Source: Burhinus oedicnemus
Taxonomy: Eukaryota; Chordata; Aves; Charadriiformes; Burhinidae
Assembly: GCA_008921705.1 (NCBI GenBank)
Contig: VFFE01007504.1
Location: 1,423,894 to 1,487,893, forward strand
Direction of reading: 5' to 3'
DNA length: 64,000 bases
This document shows positions 23,111 through 37,162 of the stretch, piece by piece (the stretch's first letter is position 1; each line of letters begins with the position of its first letter). A program made the position numbers and the translations under genes. A model generated the notes under the pieces. It was not told the origin of the DNA, searched no databases, and was given only the letters and a program-made list of their open reading frames with translations.

Positions 23111-26100
23111 AAGAGAGGTTACATTTAATGAGTGATACCTATTCCATTAAAAATGATCAATGTGTATTTCTCTTGAAAAATGTTCAAACCTGAATCCATT
23201 GATTCCTTAAACTATTAGAAAGGCAAGCCCGGCTTAGGTAGTTCAGTATTTTTGCTATGCTATGCAGTGCAGCAGCTGTTGTCAGGCAGCTGTAGTTAAA
23301 ATCAAGAGGTCTTCTATGGAGTCAGGCCATGTGAGAGAGCAATTACTCCATTTTGCAAAATTTCACACTATGGGCTCTTCTCCAGACATGAGGGAATACG
23401 GCATCATTTGTGCAGAATATAAATCTTATAGACCTGGGGTCTGAATGACAGTCTGCTCTGTCGGGGATGGTGGTGGTGGGGGAACGGGACGGGACACAAA
23501 CAAGAAAAAGCCCAAGTAATAATAATAATGAGTGTAACATACAAATGCTAATGGTAGAGGTCTTTGGAAAATGGGCTTCACTGGACAAGGAAACATCTGC
23601 TGTTTTCTTTTCATTTCAATTCTAGTTAAGGAAATGAGCCTTTGTGCACATTTGAAACCAGCACCTCACTATCCTTATCAGCTGTAAGAGCAACAGGTAT
23701 GAGGAGCAGGTACTCTTTGGGTTCATACAATTTCACACTTCATTGACTCCAATTAAGTCACTTTTGATTTCCATCAGGAGGAGTAAGCAAAGAATTGTGC
23801 TGCCAGTGTTTCTTTCCCAGTAAATAATAGCCTTTTACAACTTATTTCCTCTCCTCGTGCAAAGAATTGGACAAAATCCAAAAAATACTCCCTCAACCCA
23901 AAGGGCAACAACAGCACCCCATAGAGGACCTGGAAGCCTTCTGACACTCCGCGGTGAGTTGTGAGTTTGTCACAGGGAAGCTTCCTTACTCTGTGAGAGA
24001 CAACGTCCAATAAACAGTCTTCCTAGGATACACATTACACCATTTTTCCATTCACTTCGCCCATTTGTAACAAAAATTCAATATACTTTATTTTTGTAAC
24101 AAAATGAATGGCATAATCTATAGGAAGCAAAGGAAGAGAGGTGGTGAGATTTACATGCAGAAAGGGGATTGTAGAAGCAGGATTTATTTAGCACTCAAAA
24201 TAGCAACACTGGGAAGGAGTCACTGGAGCAATTTAATGACTGGAAAATGCAATAAAACCGGAGTCCCTTGCTTCACATGCTCTGCCAGTGCTGGGACACT
24301 CAGATAAGCAAGTCCGAAGCACAAGGCTAGCTAGATTCACCCTGGAGTGACTCTTGCAACAGAGAGGAGCCCAAATTCCAGTGCATCCCTTATTCCTGTG
24401 TCCTGCTTAGCTCACAGACCAAGAGTGCACAGGTCTGATGGTGACCTTGATTAATCATTACAGGATTAATTGCTGACAGCTCTCTATGCCCAGGCCAGGC
24501 CCTCAGCTGATGTAAAAGGACATTGACACTGGTGGCCATGAAGCTATGGTGACTGACCTCAGATTAACCAAAGCTTTACTCAATGAACATTTGGCCTTCC
24601 ACGGAGTAGGGTGGGCATACAGCTGCATTTTTAAAGGAATAGGGTAATGTTGTGACCAATTAAAATATTTGGAGATGAATAAGGCACTTGGCAAGTTCAG
24701 TGAACTTAAAAAAAAAAAAAATAAAGGAAAGACTAGGATCAAACTCAGCAGGCGATATGCTTTTTGTAAGAGACATTCAAACTGCAGGCTTAAAAATACC
24801 AAGTGAGTTATCCAAGGATGAGGGAAAACTTCTCTCCTAAGTATAGCACTGCAGAGGTATCTAGAGGAATTACAGGTTTATTTGGCTTCCTTTGAAGCAT
24901 TGGGCCCTAAGCTGCCTGCAGAAGGGGGATATTCAAATAATAGCAAGCAAGCCCAGACAGAACAGCAAATGTAAGCGCAAGCTGAATAAGAAATCAAAGT
25001 ACTTCAAGGGAGAAAATTATAACAGGCATTTTGATGAACAGATCCAAAAAGCCTTAAAATAAAACCAGGCTGTCTCTGCTATATCCACCCCAGTGCCCAG
25101 GTATGTGAACTCACAGGAAATTAAAAAATGGCAACCTAAAAATAGTCATAAACATTTAGGTCTTTTCATCTCAAATGGCTGTAAATAACGTAAAGCAAGA
25201 GCAGTTGCTCAGCTAGTGGGCCTTAAAAGTGTAAGCAAATACCATTTACTGTTTCCACTTATTTGAGTTTGCAGATTTGGACCAAAGTTTCACCCACTTG
25301 TTAAAGATTTATACGGTAGGTTTAACAATGCCCTGTGATTAAGCCTTTGGCACAAGCAGTGCAAAGGACATTCAGGGCATGTTTGTACTACCTTATATAA
25401 GTAAAGGGAAAGCTGTTCCTTTAAATTATGTTTGCTGTGACTCTGGAAACTGAGCAAACAAAGTCTGAGGGAAACTTCACTCTCAAGCAGAACTGACAGA
25501 AGATACAAGGACCGAAGCACAGGGTTCTTCAGTAGGACATACCTGCCTCAGGATTCACAACTGAATTGCAAATCTTTCACGGCTTGGGGGAGTTTAGTCC
25601 AGACTTGTTGGACAAACCTCATCCCGATGGCAAATGAGAGACTGGTTCAGCCCCAGACTGTCAGGTGAGTAAAATCCTATTCTGGGGGGATGCTGGAAGA
25701 GGAACGGTCTGAGGAAGAAACCTCAGGCCACAAACAAAGGCACGAATCCAGTGCCTGGCAAAGAACTGATTTTGCTGTACAAGCAAAGTCACACTGAAGG
25801 CGTCCTGTACAACCCAGACAGAGCACAGCCGTGACACTTTTGAAATACTGGCTGATGGAGAGGAAAAGCACCATTGGCACAGCTTGACAGGCATGAAAAC
25901 CACAGCAGAAAGGAAGCCTACTCAGAGAGGAGACCCAGCCTGCACAGAACAGGCATTAATGTGACGAACTAAACAGCAAACATCCCCAAAACCAACCAAC
26001 CAAATTGTGTGTCTTTTTCCAAGGGCAGGACCAGTTGTAATTTTTCCTGGCAACTGTTTATGTGTGATCTTGCTTTAAAAAAATATATAAATAAAAGAAA

Positions 26101-27344
26101 GACAGGAAATGTGAAAAACAGCCTGTTTTCCTCCTAACGCCAGGCTGATCCTTCCCCTTAGCCGATCTTTCCTTTCATTCCCAGGAGACCAGTTGCTGTG
26201 TATCCAGTGTAGCTGTGAACTCTGTCCCAGCAATTATGTATATTTTTAAACACACAAAGTAAACAGGGACTCAAATTTCATAAGATCAAGCTAGCTCTTG
26301 AGATATTAAAGTATCGACGGATTCAACCATTATAGTGGAGCTGCCACTTCCAGATCTAGTTGAAAGCAGGAAATTGTACTAAAAAAACGAAAAAAATTTA
26401 GAGCATTTTGCTGAACCTGCAAAAAAGAGTAATTGGCTGACATTCATTTTAAGAGATGGACAGAAATTTTATTCAGGTCTAATTTTTCTCCAGGCTCAAA
26501 TTGGGACTGATAAATCCAATCCACTTCAAGATCAACTGTAAATATAGGAATATGTGTGAAACGCCATAGTAATTGCCAGAAAAGAAGAGCCCAGAGACAA
26601 AGAACCCATTGTCCCACACTGCCATAATTTGGAGAGGACATTTGCAAGACAATGTAAAATGCTTTAACTATATAATTACCATTATCTGAGTATGTGGCCA
26701 ATGCCTTGGGTTTTCACTCAAATCCTCCTTTTGGAAGTAGCTTGTTCTATGATTTCTATAGGCAATTATAATTTTTCCCACAATAGTGCCTGGGGGCAAT
26801 ATTTCATGTTTCCAAGCAGCACCCCATGGAAGCAGCCCCATTAGATCTAAAATAAGAAAAACTGACAACACTCACTAAAACCGAAAACAATCTAGAAACC
26901 TCGTCTCTTCCCCGTCATAGAGATGTCTATGAAAAAACAGGTCTAGCAGGTTACTCAATCCGCAAAACTTGGACTTTACTGTTCCAAAAGGGAGCAATTC
27001 CTGAAAAAATTACCCCTGCTCAGGAGAAATTGCAACCAGCTCAAATAAAACTTAGGATGAGCAATAGGGACACTGAGGAACTAGAAATCTAGACAAAATG
27101 CCTGCTTTTCACTTGGGGACAGAAATGTAGGAAATATCAAATGAAAAATAACCAAAAAAGGGAATACCCAAACTGATTAATTTTTTTCTTTAATTACAGT
27201 ATTGTCCAGAGTTTTTTTCAACCTGTCAGGCTATTTTATGTCATGCTCTTGTACTTACATTGAGTTCCTGTTCAAGTAACTCAGAATAAAAACTATGGGA
27301 GAAATATAGGAGTATTCATAAACTATAGTATATCATTTCCAGTC

Positions 27345-27435
27345 TAGCGATGGGGAACTAAGACCCAGGAAAATCCCTGATGGGCTCAAGATTGCCCAGG
27401 GAACTGGAGCAGAGCTGAGAGATGAAATCTGCTCT
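27345..27435 (-). repeat. MIR-like SINE fragment, antisense
   Basis: CGATGGGGAACTAAGACCCA, AAGATTGCCCAGGGAA and AGCAGAGCTGAGA follow the reverse-complement MIR order (GATGGGGAAACTGAGGCCCA, CTTGCCCAAGG, GGCAGAGC). It is diverged. Confidence 0.45.
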
Positions 27436-29440
27436 CACAGGGCCCGATCCAGTGCCACAGATGTGAGATTCACTACCCGCATCCCAGCCTTCCTCTTTCT
27501 GTGCTTAAAAACTGGGGATGAAGAGGAGGGTAACAACTGCTGTTAGAAGGAAGAGTCTGAAAGGGAAAGGTTTGCCAATCTTTCACAGCACTTGGGTAGA
27601 GTGAGCTACAGAGTTATGGTTGAGGAGATCGTATCACTTGTTTGACAAAAAAAAAATGGAGACTTAACTGTGGATGTACATGCAGCTAGAGAGCACTGCA
27701 CGTGTGCCTGTTTCTACAATGCAACACTGTCTAGTGCTGTAGCTGGCAAACTGGAGGTGAGTGTTGGGGGGGGCTTCTGGATGTGATTGCCTGAGCCCTG
27801 AGCTAGTGCCTCAGCCCTAGGACAGAAGAGACTGCTCTGCATTGGGAGCTGCAGTCCTGCAATCTTCCCTTCCTGCCAGGGTCCTCCCCTGGGGCTAAAA
27901 AGAGCCCTTCTGCAGGGGGGAAGTTTGCATGACTGATGCTGTTTGCTGCACAGTTTCCAGAGTTGTCTGTCAAGTATTTTTCCTGAGTTACTAAAGACAC
28001 GTGCGATCAGTGTAACAGGCTACAAGAATAATACCAGTTTATGTCAGGTTTGAAATTAGCTGAAATTAGCTTGATGCAGTTGACGAGGACAGCCTGGCAC
28101 AGCAGCACTCCAAACCTGCCTGGCATTTCAAATCATTAGAGACCAGTCTAACAGGATTCTGATGTCTTATTGACTTCTGACTCCCTTGCAGCTACAAATT
28201 TGCAAGCAAATTCACCAACCAGGCACTCCTTGGACCCTCCACCCAATAACCACTGAGAGAGGAAAAACTGAGAGCTCTACTATTCCTTGATCAACAAAAT
28301 CAGCCTTCTTCTTTCCCTGCTTCTGTATGAAAGCTTTCAAATCAAAACTCCTTTGAGTTCTTACCTCTCTGCAGTTCAAATAACCACCCATGCTCATTTC
28401 TTCCATAACAAGTGTCTCATACGCAACCAGCAAATCTAGAAATAGAAGTGGATATCATTATATTTTTCCCCAAGAGCAGCATAGGTGTTGTCCACCCTAG
28501 GGACACTGGGCCTGTTTGCTTACTAACGTGTCTGTCTTGAAAAGCTTCAAACCAAGACATCTGCTAACCTCCTTTTCTAAGTATCCCAGCATTACTAAAC
28601 CTCTCTGCATTCAGCAAGGCCCTATGCCCAGGACATTATTTCTCGTACCGTATTCTTGGCTAAACCATTTAATCACAGACTAAACTTTCTATACCAGAGT
28701 CCTTTAATTTTTTAAGTGTAAGCTTTATGTTGCCTATTCTTTCCACGGCTAGAAGATTTTACATGGTCCAAACAGAAGAAAACAAACAAAAGGGACAAGG
28801 ACTCACGACTCCCATGTGCAACCCTGTAAAACAGAAGAGATTGCCAGCCAGACTGCTGAGGTCCTTCTTGTGTACTTGCATAGTACATTGGTATCTTATG
28901 CTTTAAGGGTATGATTTGTACCTAGCCCTGAGCTGATAGTTATGTACTCCCCCCAGCCTAGGAGATGCAGTGATTTGGTTTTTAATTATTCACTTACCTT
29001 CCAGGGATAACCCTGGAAAACCTCATGAGTTTTAGACCACAGCTACTTAGCAACAATTTCACTAGTATCTTCTAAGCAGAAATAAGGAATGGGATGGCAT
29101 CGGGGGCAACAACATTTCAAAATCAGCAGGAAAAAGGGAAGGGGGCTTCCTCTAGAGGCAAGAGTTCTTGTTAGTATAGAGAGGTATGTCAGTGATGTCA
29201 GAGGAACAGGATGAGTTTTATACATTTTACTTCTCATGACTCTCTCAAAATCTTCAAGCAAGAATGTACTTTCACCATTGCATGTGCACTAATTTAAGGA
29301 AAGGAATAAAAATAAGGTCAGGTTTTTGTTTAATTAGTTTTAAGAGCTTATAATGAAAACCAGAAGGGCTTGTAGATTTCCACTTCTGCTCTTCTGTAGG
29401 CTTTAAAAATTAGATTGACTCCTCCTACACAGCTGGAGAG

Positions 29441-29490
29441 CACGTGTGTGTTTATATACACATATATATGTGTACACAGACACATATGTA
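29441..29490. repeat. TG/TA simple repeat
   Basis: Alternating purine-pyrimidine sequence (CACGTGTGTGTTTATATACA, CATATATATGTGTACACA) partly folds on itself. It is a degenerate dinucleotide microsatellite. Confidence 0.6.
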
Positions 29491-32400
29491 GAATAGCTCC
29501 AGAGGGGGAATTCTTTCAGATGTTAGCTATAGCCCATAGCTATGTCTACTACATGAGACCCAGGGGATGAAGCATGGAATGCAATGGGATAGGGCTGGAC
29601 TACTCTGAGATGCATGGATTGAGCAGAGATGACAATTATTAGTGGCATACAAGAAAGCACATCTTTTTAATAACTATTTTTGAATCGTAAAGAATCAGTA
29701 AACAGTCAAAAAAATAACTTATGCTGGCAGCAGAAAAATATGCAGTTATTTACTGTTATTCATTAAGTATATATTGATATATATTAGTTAATTATCACAA
29801 AGTAGCTGCTATAAATACTCCATGTTTCATGCAGAGCGAATTGCGTGAAGGCATGTATCCTTTTCTGTTATGTGTAAGTAACTGTTTATAGGACACACTT
29901 ATTTTGTGTCTATGTTTACACATGTATGCTTACCTCTACCCATAGAAGGTCCCACAATGCCAGACTTAATTCTGGAAACATTTTTAGATCTAGCAAGGCC
30001 ATTTGAGTCATTCTTAGCTGTTTTAAATGTACTGGTTTCTCTCTCCAAGCCCCATTCACTTGGTCTCATGGTGTCTAAAGCACATGGCTGTGGAGGCTAT
30101 GTTAAATGGATCCAATGTATTTATTTTTAGTCTCTGAAGTGTTTCTAAAACAAGTTCTCTGTAACATATGTGCAAGACATAAAGGTTTTATTGTCACAAG
30201 CGTGTAATGAACTGCATAATTCTCTCTTGGTTTTGCTTGCTATAAATAAGGTACCATCATGGCAATAAAACCATTCCATTACCTTTCTCAGCTGAAACAC
30301 TATCTCACAACTGGAGTGGTTGTAGTTTCATTCTGTTAGCACTGGTGATAGAATTCAATCTTATTTACAAAATAAGTACAAAATGTTTATTTTCTGGAAA
30401 CATGTGGGGTCAAACAATTTGATATTCTTTCAGCCAACATCCCCAAACTTATTGTCTACTTTTCTCTGGCTTCTGCTGTGAACCTCTTTGGTCTGTGTAT
30501 TACTTTCTGGTCAGTCTGTTCTCATGCTACTCCTGTTTTTCTCCAGCCCTGTGCCTTAATCAAATAATACCTTGGCCTTGCACCTAAATAGTTCAAATTC
30601 CTTTGTGAAATGTCATGTACCTTGCTTTGGACAGGGACATGTGCTTAACTGTCTCTAGCCACGACCTAAAAGACAGGGTCAGGATTGTTAACACTTCCAA
30701 GGAGGTTTATCCCAACCAGTAACAATGAAAACATAAAGATAGCTATAGTCAGACAGCTCAGGGCCCTGAGGGCTTTAGGTTAAGGTGTTACCATGCCCAG
30801 CTGCCTGTGCATCCTTCTGCTGGAAGTTAGTCCCCCTGTAGCAGGGGTGGCTCAACAGGATACATGAGAGTGCCTCACTTACACCAGCTTGGTCTGTGCA
30901 TTAGCTTAAACCACCCGTGAGGCTAAATGAATTCATAGCTACATCTGCTGAGAGCTAAATCTGCCAGAGCCTAGGGCTGAGTCTGTGGGTGTTACTATTC
31001 CCCTGACTCAGACAGAAATATCTCCCAATGCAAATGCAGGCCTGAGCCTGTGTGGAGCCCCAGTGCCTTCAGCGGGGCCCACCCACGTGTGGCACTCCTT
31101 AAGGGATTGGCACCCACGTGAGCAAGAACGGCAGCTGATGAGTAAGGCCTGATGCTGGATTTTGGACTGTGCCCCATCCCTATAGAGCTGTTTTCATCTC
31201 ATCATGATGCACAGTGAAATAGTTTAGAGATGACATTCCACTCCACGTAAAACTGAGGAAGAGGGGAAAAAAATCAATGCCTAATACATGAGCAGGGATG
31301 TAATGGGGGACCGATGGCAGTGGGAGGCAGAGGTTTGTTTTCAGTTTGCACAAGACTTTCAAACTAATTAAAGCATTTTAGAAAGAAACTGATAAAATGC
31401 AGCAAAATCAGCATTTGCATGTGCATTCACATTGTATTTGAAGAAGAAATATTAAAGGAGCCATGTCAACTATGAGGGCTTGAAGACAAAATCTTTTCTT
31501 AAAAGAGCTCCATCTGGTTCATCAAATATACATGAAAAGTGCATACCTACATTCAGTGTGCAAAGCCTTCCAGATGAGTCATTAATAGGGCTTATACTTG
31601 AAACAACCTCAACACATAAAAAGAAAGAAAAGATTATATGACCTTCTGCCTTTCTACAGCATAAAAACCTTACAGCCAAGACAGCAATTTCTGAATTGAG
31701 TCCTAAAACTTTCTGTTGAGCTGTACATAATTTAAAGTGGCATCCAGTCATGGATGGATTTAAGGTGATGGCAAAACTAACACACCACTAGGTAACTCAG
31801 TGTAGGGGTTCACTGTCCTCTGTGCTGAAAGCACCTGCCTGCCTGCTGGTGGGACACAATCCTTGTGTATTTTGTGTGGCCACTCAGGCACATCAATACT
31901 GTTATCTTGTCCCTGGTGGTGGTAGGGACACGTTATACAATCAGACAAGGGCAATTAATCTTCTGTGACTGTGTGCCCCTATACAGAACAACCATACAGT
32001 CAAGTTGTTTTCATACCTATTATTTCCTGGTTTGAAACATCCCTCAGTTGCACAGCTGGAGATTTCAGCCTGTTTCTAATATTAATTAAGCAATCTTCAT
32101 TACCTTTCCAGACTAGACAACAGCATTGTATAACATTGGCAAATTGAGCATTTTCCATTTCAAAATCATTAAGCATTCTTTAAGTATATACTTTCATACT
32201 ACAGCACATAACACTTTTCAGTCAGACAATACACTTCCTCATTTTAAAGGGGAATTAGGAAGTTAATGAAGCACTGGATCCACCAGCAAGCAGAGCCACT
32301 AGTCTCATCCTACTGCACTCCTTCTATCGCAGGGAAGGCTGAGTGCAGGGAGCCAACTAAGTCCCACACAAATGATTTTCTCATGGCAGTGGAAGGGAGG

Positions 32401-34313
32401 GTGTGGAAGAAATCATCCCAGAGACAGAGGCTGTCAGCTCAGGGCCAGCACCAGGCATAACAAAATAGCCCATTACACAGAGCAGCAAATTGTCAGGGGC
32501 AGCGATGCAGCCACAATCCAGCTGCCTGCTCTGCTGTGCTGGAGCTCTGGAAAACTGCTGCTGACAGAGGAGTCAGGGCGTGTGGAGCCGCAGGTTCGGT
32601 GAGGAAGGGAGGTGGCTCTTCCCAGCAGCGAAGGCACCACTTGCACTCCTGCTGTTTCAGCAACAGCTGAGGCAGCCAGCCTGATTTCCCAGGGCTGCCA
32701 GCTCCCAGCAGCTCCCTCTGCTACCAGTACCCACTGGGACTGCCACCAGCGACAGACCACACGGTCTGCTTCTACCGTGGCTCGCGCAGCTGCGCCCACC
32801 TGGCATGTCACGAGATGAGCAAAAAGGGATGATCAACCGGTGCTGGAATATACCTCCTGCTCCAAACTCCTGGATCAAACTCTGCCCAGACTAAACCCAT
32901 TTGAAATACCTGCAGGTCTACACAGCTCCAATCTCAGCCTTCAGGCTGCAGCTTCTGCTGTTAAAAACATTCTTATCTTTTATTAGATCTAACTGATTAA
33001 CAGGAGCTGCTCTTGTGATATACCTGATACCCTTTGAATCCCTATCAGACCACTGTCTTTGTACAGTAGGGACCAGCAGTTGGCATCCACAGCCAGACCA
33101 TGCCTTGCAAACACATCCAGTCCCACCCTCCCAGAAGCAGCAGCGGTCTCTGTTTCCCACACACATCCACGTGTCCAGGTCCACACTGCTCAAGGAACCT
33201 CAGTCTCTTTTACAATTTTTATTAGCATTTTACCTAATGTACCCAAGTTCAACTGCTCTTGTACAAATTACTGGCATTTGCTGGTAAATGCCATTTTTAT
33301 ACATTGGCAAGTAAAATTGCTATACAGTCAAATTCCTGGAGGCTGAATTATGTGTGAGTCAAAATGCATATATTTACTGTTGCTGTATGTGCATCACTGG
33401 CTAGTTTTACTGTTGTCATCTTTCTCTTTTTCCCTACAGACTGCTACTTGGGTCTTTTTGAACTACAGGGAAGCATGTTTGCCTGCAAAGCACATTCAGG
33501 TAGGAGGTGACACTGCAGCAAGAGGTGATCTTAAGATGGCATGTGAATATACTTGGGATGGGTTACCCCTGATGCAAGACCTGACACTCACCTACCTGTG
33601 ACTATCAGAGGTGAATACCTTCTTCAAAAATTCACTACAATCACTCAGACTGGGATAGTTATGGTCCACACCCACTTGAATCATTCATTCTCTGTCACTG
33701 AATAGCTTCACTGCTACCAGAATAATGTAATACTAAATTTGAATGTATCCTTTAAACTCATCCCTAGTTTTTAATACACCTAAAGCAACTGCAAAAGCCA
33801 GGTCTATTTGATTGACATATCAATTTTGGAATTGGAAGCATTGCCTTCAGAAATACATTCTATTATTGAACTCTTCATTGAAGAAAGTAAAAAAAATATA
33901 TATTGTTTATAGCCATGACAATAAACAAGTGCCCCCTCACCCCTGCCTCTCCTAGAAAACATGGAAGTCTTTCTTTAACCCACTGCTATATTCACTTATG
34001 GTCAAACATCTTGTTTGTTAGGGATTGTTTGGTAGCCTGACAGCAAGCTAACCATTCAGGATGGACACTCTTTGTTCCTCTGATGGACCAAAAAAAAGTG
34101 TATCTGACAAAGACAGCTACACTGGTTTGGTAGGGCTACTGAACGTATAGTTACATTTTTGGGTAACCCAGCTGAGTGAGTTTCACTTAGCCACCCAGAA
34201 GGCACCTTCTCTACCAAGTATCTTTGTAAAAGCCCAACAATGACATCCATGTACTTTCATATTCACCAGGTAAGTGAAAGGGGAAAACAGTCTTTTCCAT
34301 GCATGCGTGCACT

Positions 34314-34330
34314 CACACACACACACACAC
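34314..34330. repeat. (CA)n microsatellite, short
   Basis: About eight CA units lie within a C/A-rich flank. No function is evident. Confidence 0.7.
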
Positions 34331-34650
34331 ATGCACACCATCTATTTGGCTAACGATCCCTTTGGAGATTTACGTGATTTTGAAATTACTCCTGACTGGT
34401 CAGCGGCTCCTGTGAAAACTTTAACACATTTTTCAAGAAAACACCAGCAGCAATTTGCTCAGTATTGCAAACCATGTTGGCATTGCAAAGGCCACAAAAA
34501 AGAGACAGGTCTCTGCCCCAGCCTGAAAAACATGGACAAGGAGTGGCCACTCAAAGCACGTAGGAACTTTAATATAGAGGAGATTGTTACAGGTTCACCT
34601 CCATGAACAGCAAGGCATAAAACAGTTTACAGAAGAGAAATACATAAAGA

Positions 34651-35047
34651 GTCATACAATCATAGAATGGTTAGAGTTGGAAGGGACTTTAAAGATCATC
34701 TAGTTTCAGCCCCCTGTCATGGGCAAGGACACCTCCCACTAGACCAGGTTGCTCAAAGCCTCATCCAATCTGGCCTTGAACACTTCCAGGGATGGGGCAT
34801 CCACAACTTCTCTGGGGAACCTGTGCCAGTGCCTCACCGCCCTCACAGGGAAAAATTTCTTCCTGAGATCCAATCTAAATCTACCCTCTTCCAGTTTGAA
34901 GCCGTTATGCCTCATCCTATCACTACATGCCCTTGTAAAAAGTCCCTCTCCAGCTTCCTTCAGATACTGGAAGGCCACTATAAGGTCTCCCCAGAGCCTT
35001 CTCTTCTCTGCATTGAACAACCCCAACTCTCTCAGCCTGTCAAACAT
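34651..35047 (-). mobile_element. CR1 LINE, 5'-truncated 3' fragment, antisense
   Basis: CATACAATCATAGAATGG is the reverse complement of the short repeated 3' terminus of CR1. It is followed by GTTGGAAGGGACTTTAAAGA and ATCATCTAGTTTCAGCCCCC, typical of avian CR1 copies. The minus strand encodes the ORF2 C-terminus, with RRLWGDLIVAFQYLKE, RKKFFPVRAVRHWHRFPREV and FKARLDEALSNLV. The fragment is a dead 5' truncation and belongs to a different subfamily or age from the copy at 4877-5262. Confidence 0.93.
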
Positions 35048-36790
35048 GTAATTGTTGGAGTTTAGCATTAGGAAGGATTATAGGTGTAATATTAATTGTG
35101 GTCCAGTTAATAGAAATGCTTCCATCACAGTTGCAAGGATCAAGCCTTTGGGGCTTTAGTCATGGGACAGTAAGAAAGGCACAGGAAAAGAAATAGCCTC
35201 TTCTTTCTTTCCAAGCTGTCCCCAACAGCAGCTGTTTTTATTTTGCTGTTCCACTGAGCCACAGAAACAGGCTTAGTGAGTCTCTATACCTCTGAGTAAC
35301 TTACAAACCAAACTGAACACCACAGCCAACAAATGGGTCCTTCATACACTTCCAGTAACACTGGAAACAGTCCCAGAGCAACCACCAGTTCCAAAACAGT
35401 CCAGAAGTCTTGGCAGAATTGAAGTCAGGATCCAAATTTAACAGGTATGAGCTGCATGCTGTGGTTAAGGTTATGAAAGGAGAAAGCAGACTTTCTCATC
35501 TGTAGAGCCAGGAAGCAGAACAACGCATGCCCAGCACATGATTTCAGGTAGTGACCCTCCCTTTATAAGGACAAAACATAGGGGCCTCAAAAATTTTGGA
35601 AAGCAAAAGATTCATAAATGATGTCCCAACTGTCCCTGATGTTCCAGGGTCAGCTGGAGTGACCATGGGAGCAAGCAAGGAAAAGGTTTGTGGCACACAC
35701 GGGTTTATAGAGATTGCAGAAGATCCAGAACAAAAATGGAGATACTTACCTTCTAAAGTATCTTGTATATTGCATATACTGTAATGTAACAAGCCAGTGA
35801 TACGTACAACTTCTCAAAACAGCATCTAATGACTAATCCATAGCACTATTTTATGCCCTTCTCTCAGCAAACTGACAATTTTATATTCACATTTCCTACA
35901 CAGCATCTCTTTCTACTATTCATGTTAGCCCCATCAGTCACAGAATCACGTTATGTACTTAGAAAGGCTTTGATAGCTGTAAGAATTCAACAAGACAAAG
36001 CCAGCAGTGAACGCTTAAGTAATCAGTTCACATTTTACCCGGTCTTGCAAAGGCTGAAGAATCAACTGCTGTTTTGCTGTTGTAGTGATTCGCCTCCTAA
36101 AAATGCTTGGGAATACTGGCATAGTCCATGTACCGACACACAGAGCAGCGGGTCACTGAGGGGGGACATTGGCACTTGAGGACAACTTTGGGAAACAAAA
36201 TCAAGTCTCTGCGTTCTCTATTGCTACATAATCGTGTCTTTTCTACCTTCACTTCTCAACAGTTACAGATTTTTCTTCACTTATCTGCACCGCAGGAGTG
36301 AGGGCTGTTAATAAGTGTTAGAAGGCACCCAGCCCTGTAAAAGGCATTAATTCTTCTATTACAGGAAGAAGTACACACATAATAGACAGATTAACAGAGC
36401 TTTCTCTTCAGCTTTTACTTTGTAGTCCATAACATTTTCAGCCTCAAAAACAAGGACACGGCCATTGCGTGTATCCACTCTAAATCAACTAGTAATCTAC
36501 TGCTAACAAGTGACAAACGGGAGTCATCATCAAATGAGCAAATACAGTCATTTTTCCAGCAACATCTGTAGCACTACAATGTGTCATGGCAGGACAACCA
36601 TGAGCACATCAAAGCAATGTTCAGGACATTAGAATAAGGCTTGTAAGGTGATGATCTCAGAATGATCTCAGACAAAAATTCCTGGAAAGTCCCCATTATC
36701 CTAAACAGATAACGCACTGTAGCCTCTGCACTAACCAGAACTCTGTCCTCTCTTTTCCTATTTTGTTGTGTTTTGTTTGTCCATCTCCAG

Positions 36791-36894
36791 TTCTAATTCA
36801 GACAAAGCTGATGGAGTTGTGGAGCCTACCTGTCTTCTGCTGCTCTGCTGCAGATCTGTCGTCTCAGTTGCCATAGAGACAAGATCTGGAAACC
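36791..36894 (+). other. NGEF: Candidate 5' untranslated part of NGEF long-form exon
   Basis: A pyrimidine-rich tract ending CCATCTCCAG (AG at 36789-36790) is a plausible splice acceptor. If used, this stretch is 5' untranslated sequence joined to an upstream non-coding exon. An in-frame TAG at 36874-36876 lies 21 bases before the ATG, so translation cannot start further upstream in this exon. The alternative acceptor CTGCTGCAG near 36853 is also possible, as is a transcription start close by. Confidence 0.35.
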
Positions 36895-37162
36895 ATGGAT
36901 GGGCACAGGAGAGAAGCCACCAGCAGACTCTCTGCCGGTGGTCTCCAGCAGGGCCTTTCTCAGCAGGTACTGAGAGAGTCAGGTTCAGTCTCTGAAGGTG
37001 AGGAAGAGTCAGAAGATGCTAACTCGGTGACCCGTGAGAGGGACTCGCAGACACATTACATCGCTATTCAAAGAAATTCCAGGTACTACCGGTCCATGAG
37101 GCTGCCGAGCAAAGGGAAAAGAAAGACTTCAAGAGAGGCAATGCACATGGGCCGTGCTACAG
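36895..37162 (+). CDS. NGEF: NGEF long-form first coding exon
   Basis: The exon runs from ATG in a good context (AACC before, G at +4) for 89 codons plus one base to a GTGAGT donor. The peptide is hydrophilic and mostly charged: an acidic SEGEEESEDAN stretch at about residues 33-43 is followed by a basic part with QRNSRYYRSMRLPSKGKRK. This parallels the mammalian long form, where an acidic run precedes [20 protein letters not shown]. Conservation is confined to that basic motif, as expected for a disordered tail. The split codon G joins GT of the next exon to give Gly90. Without the basic motif this exon would not be identifiable. Confidence 0.82.

Larger units (their letters stand above)
20467..36790. 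other. NEU2-NGEF intergenic or NGEF 5' non-coding region
   Basis: The interval lies between the divergent NEU2 and NGEF long-form start codons. It should hold both promoters and any untranslated first exons, none of which I can place with confidence. Recognised contents are a 41-base A tract (21434-21474), a possible LINE relic (22975-23110), a MIR-like fragment (27345-27435), TA/TG simple repeats (29441-29490), a GC-raised patch (32500-32815), a (CA)n repeat (34314-34330) and a CR1 fragment (34651-35047). Reading frames are short and without domains. Confidence 0.55.
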
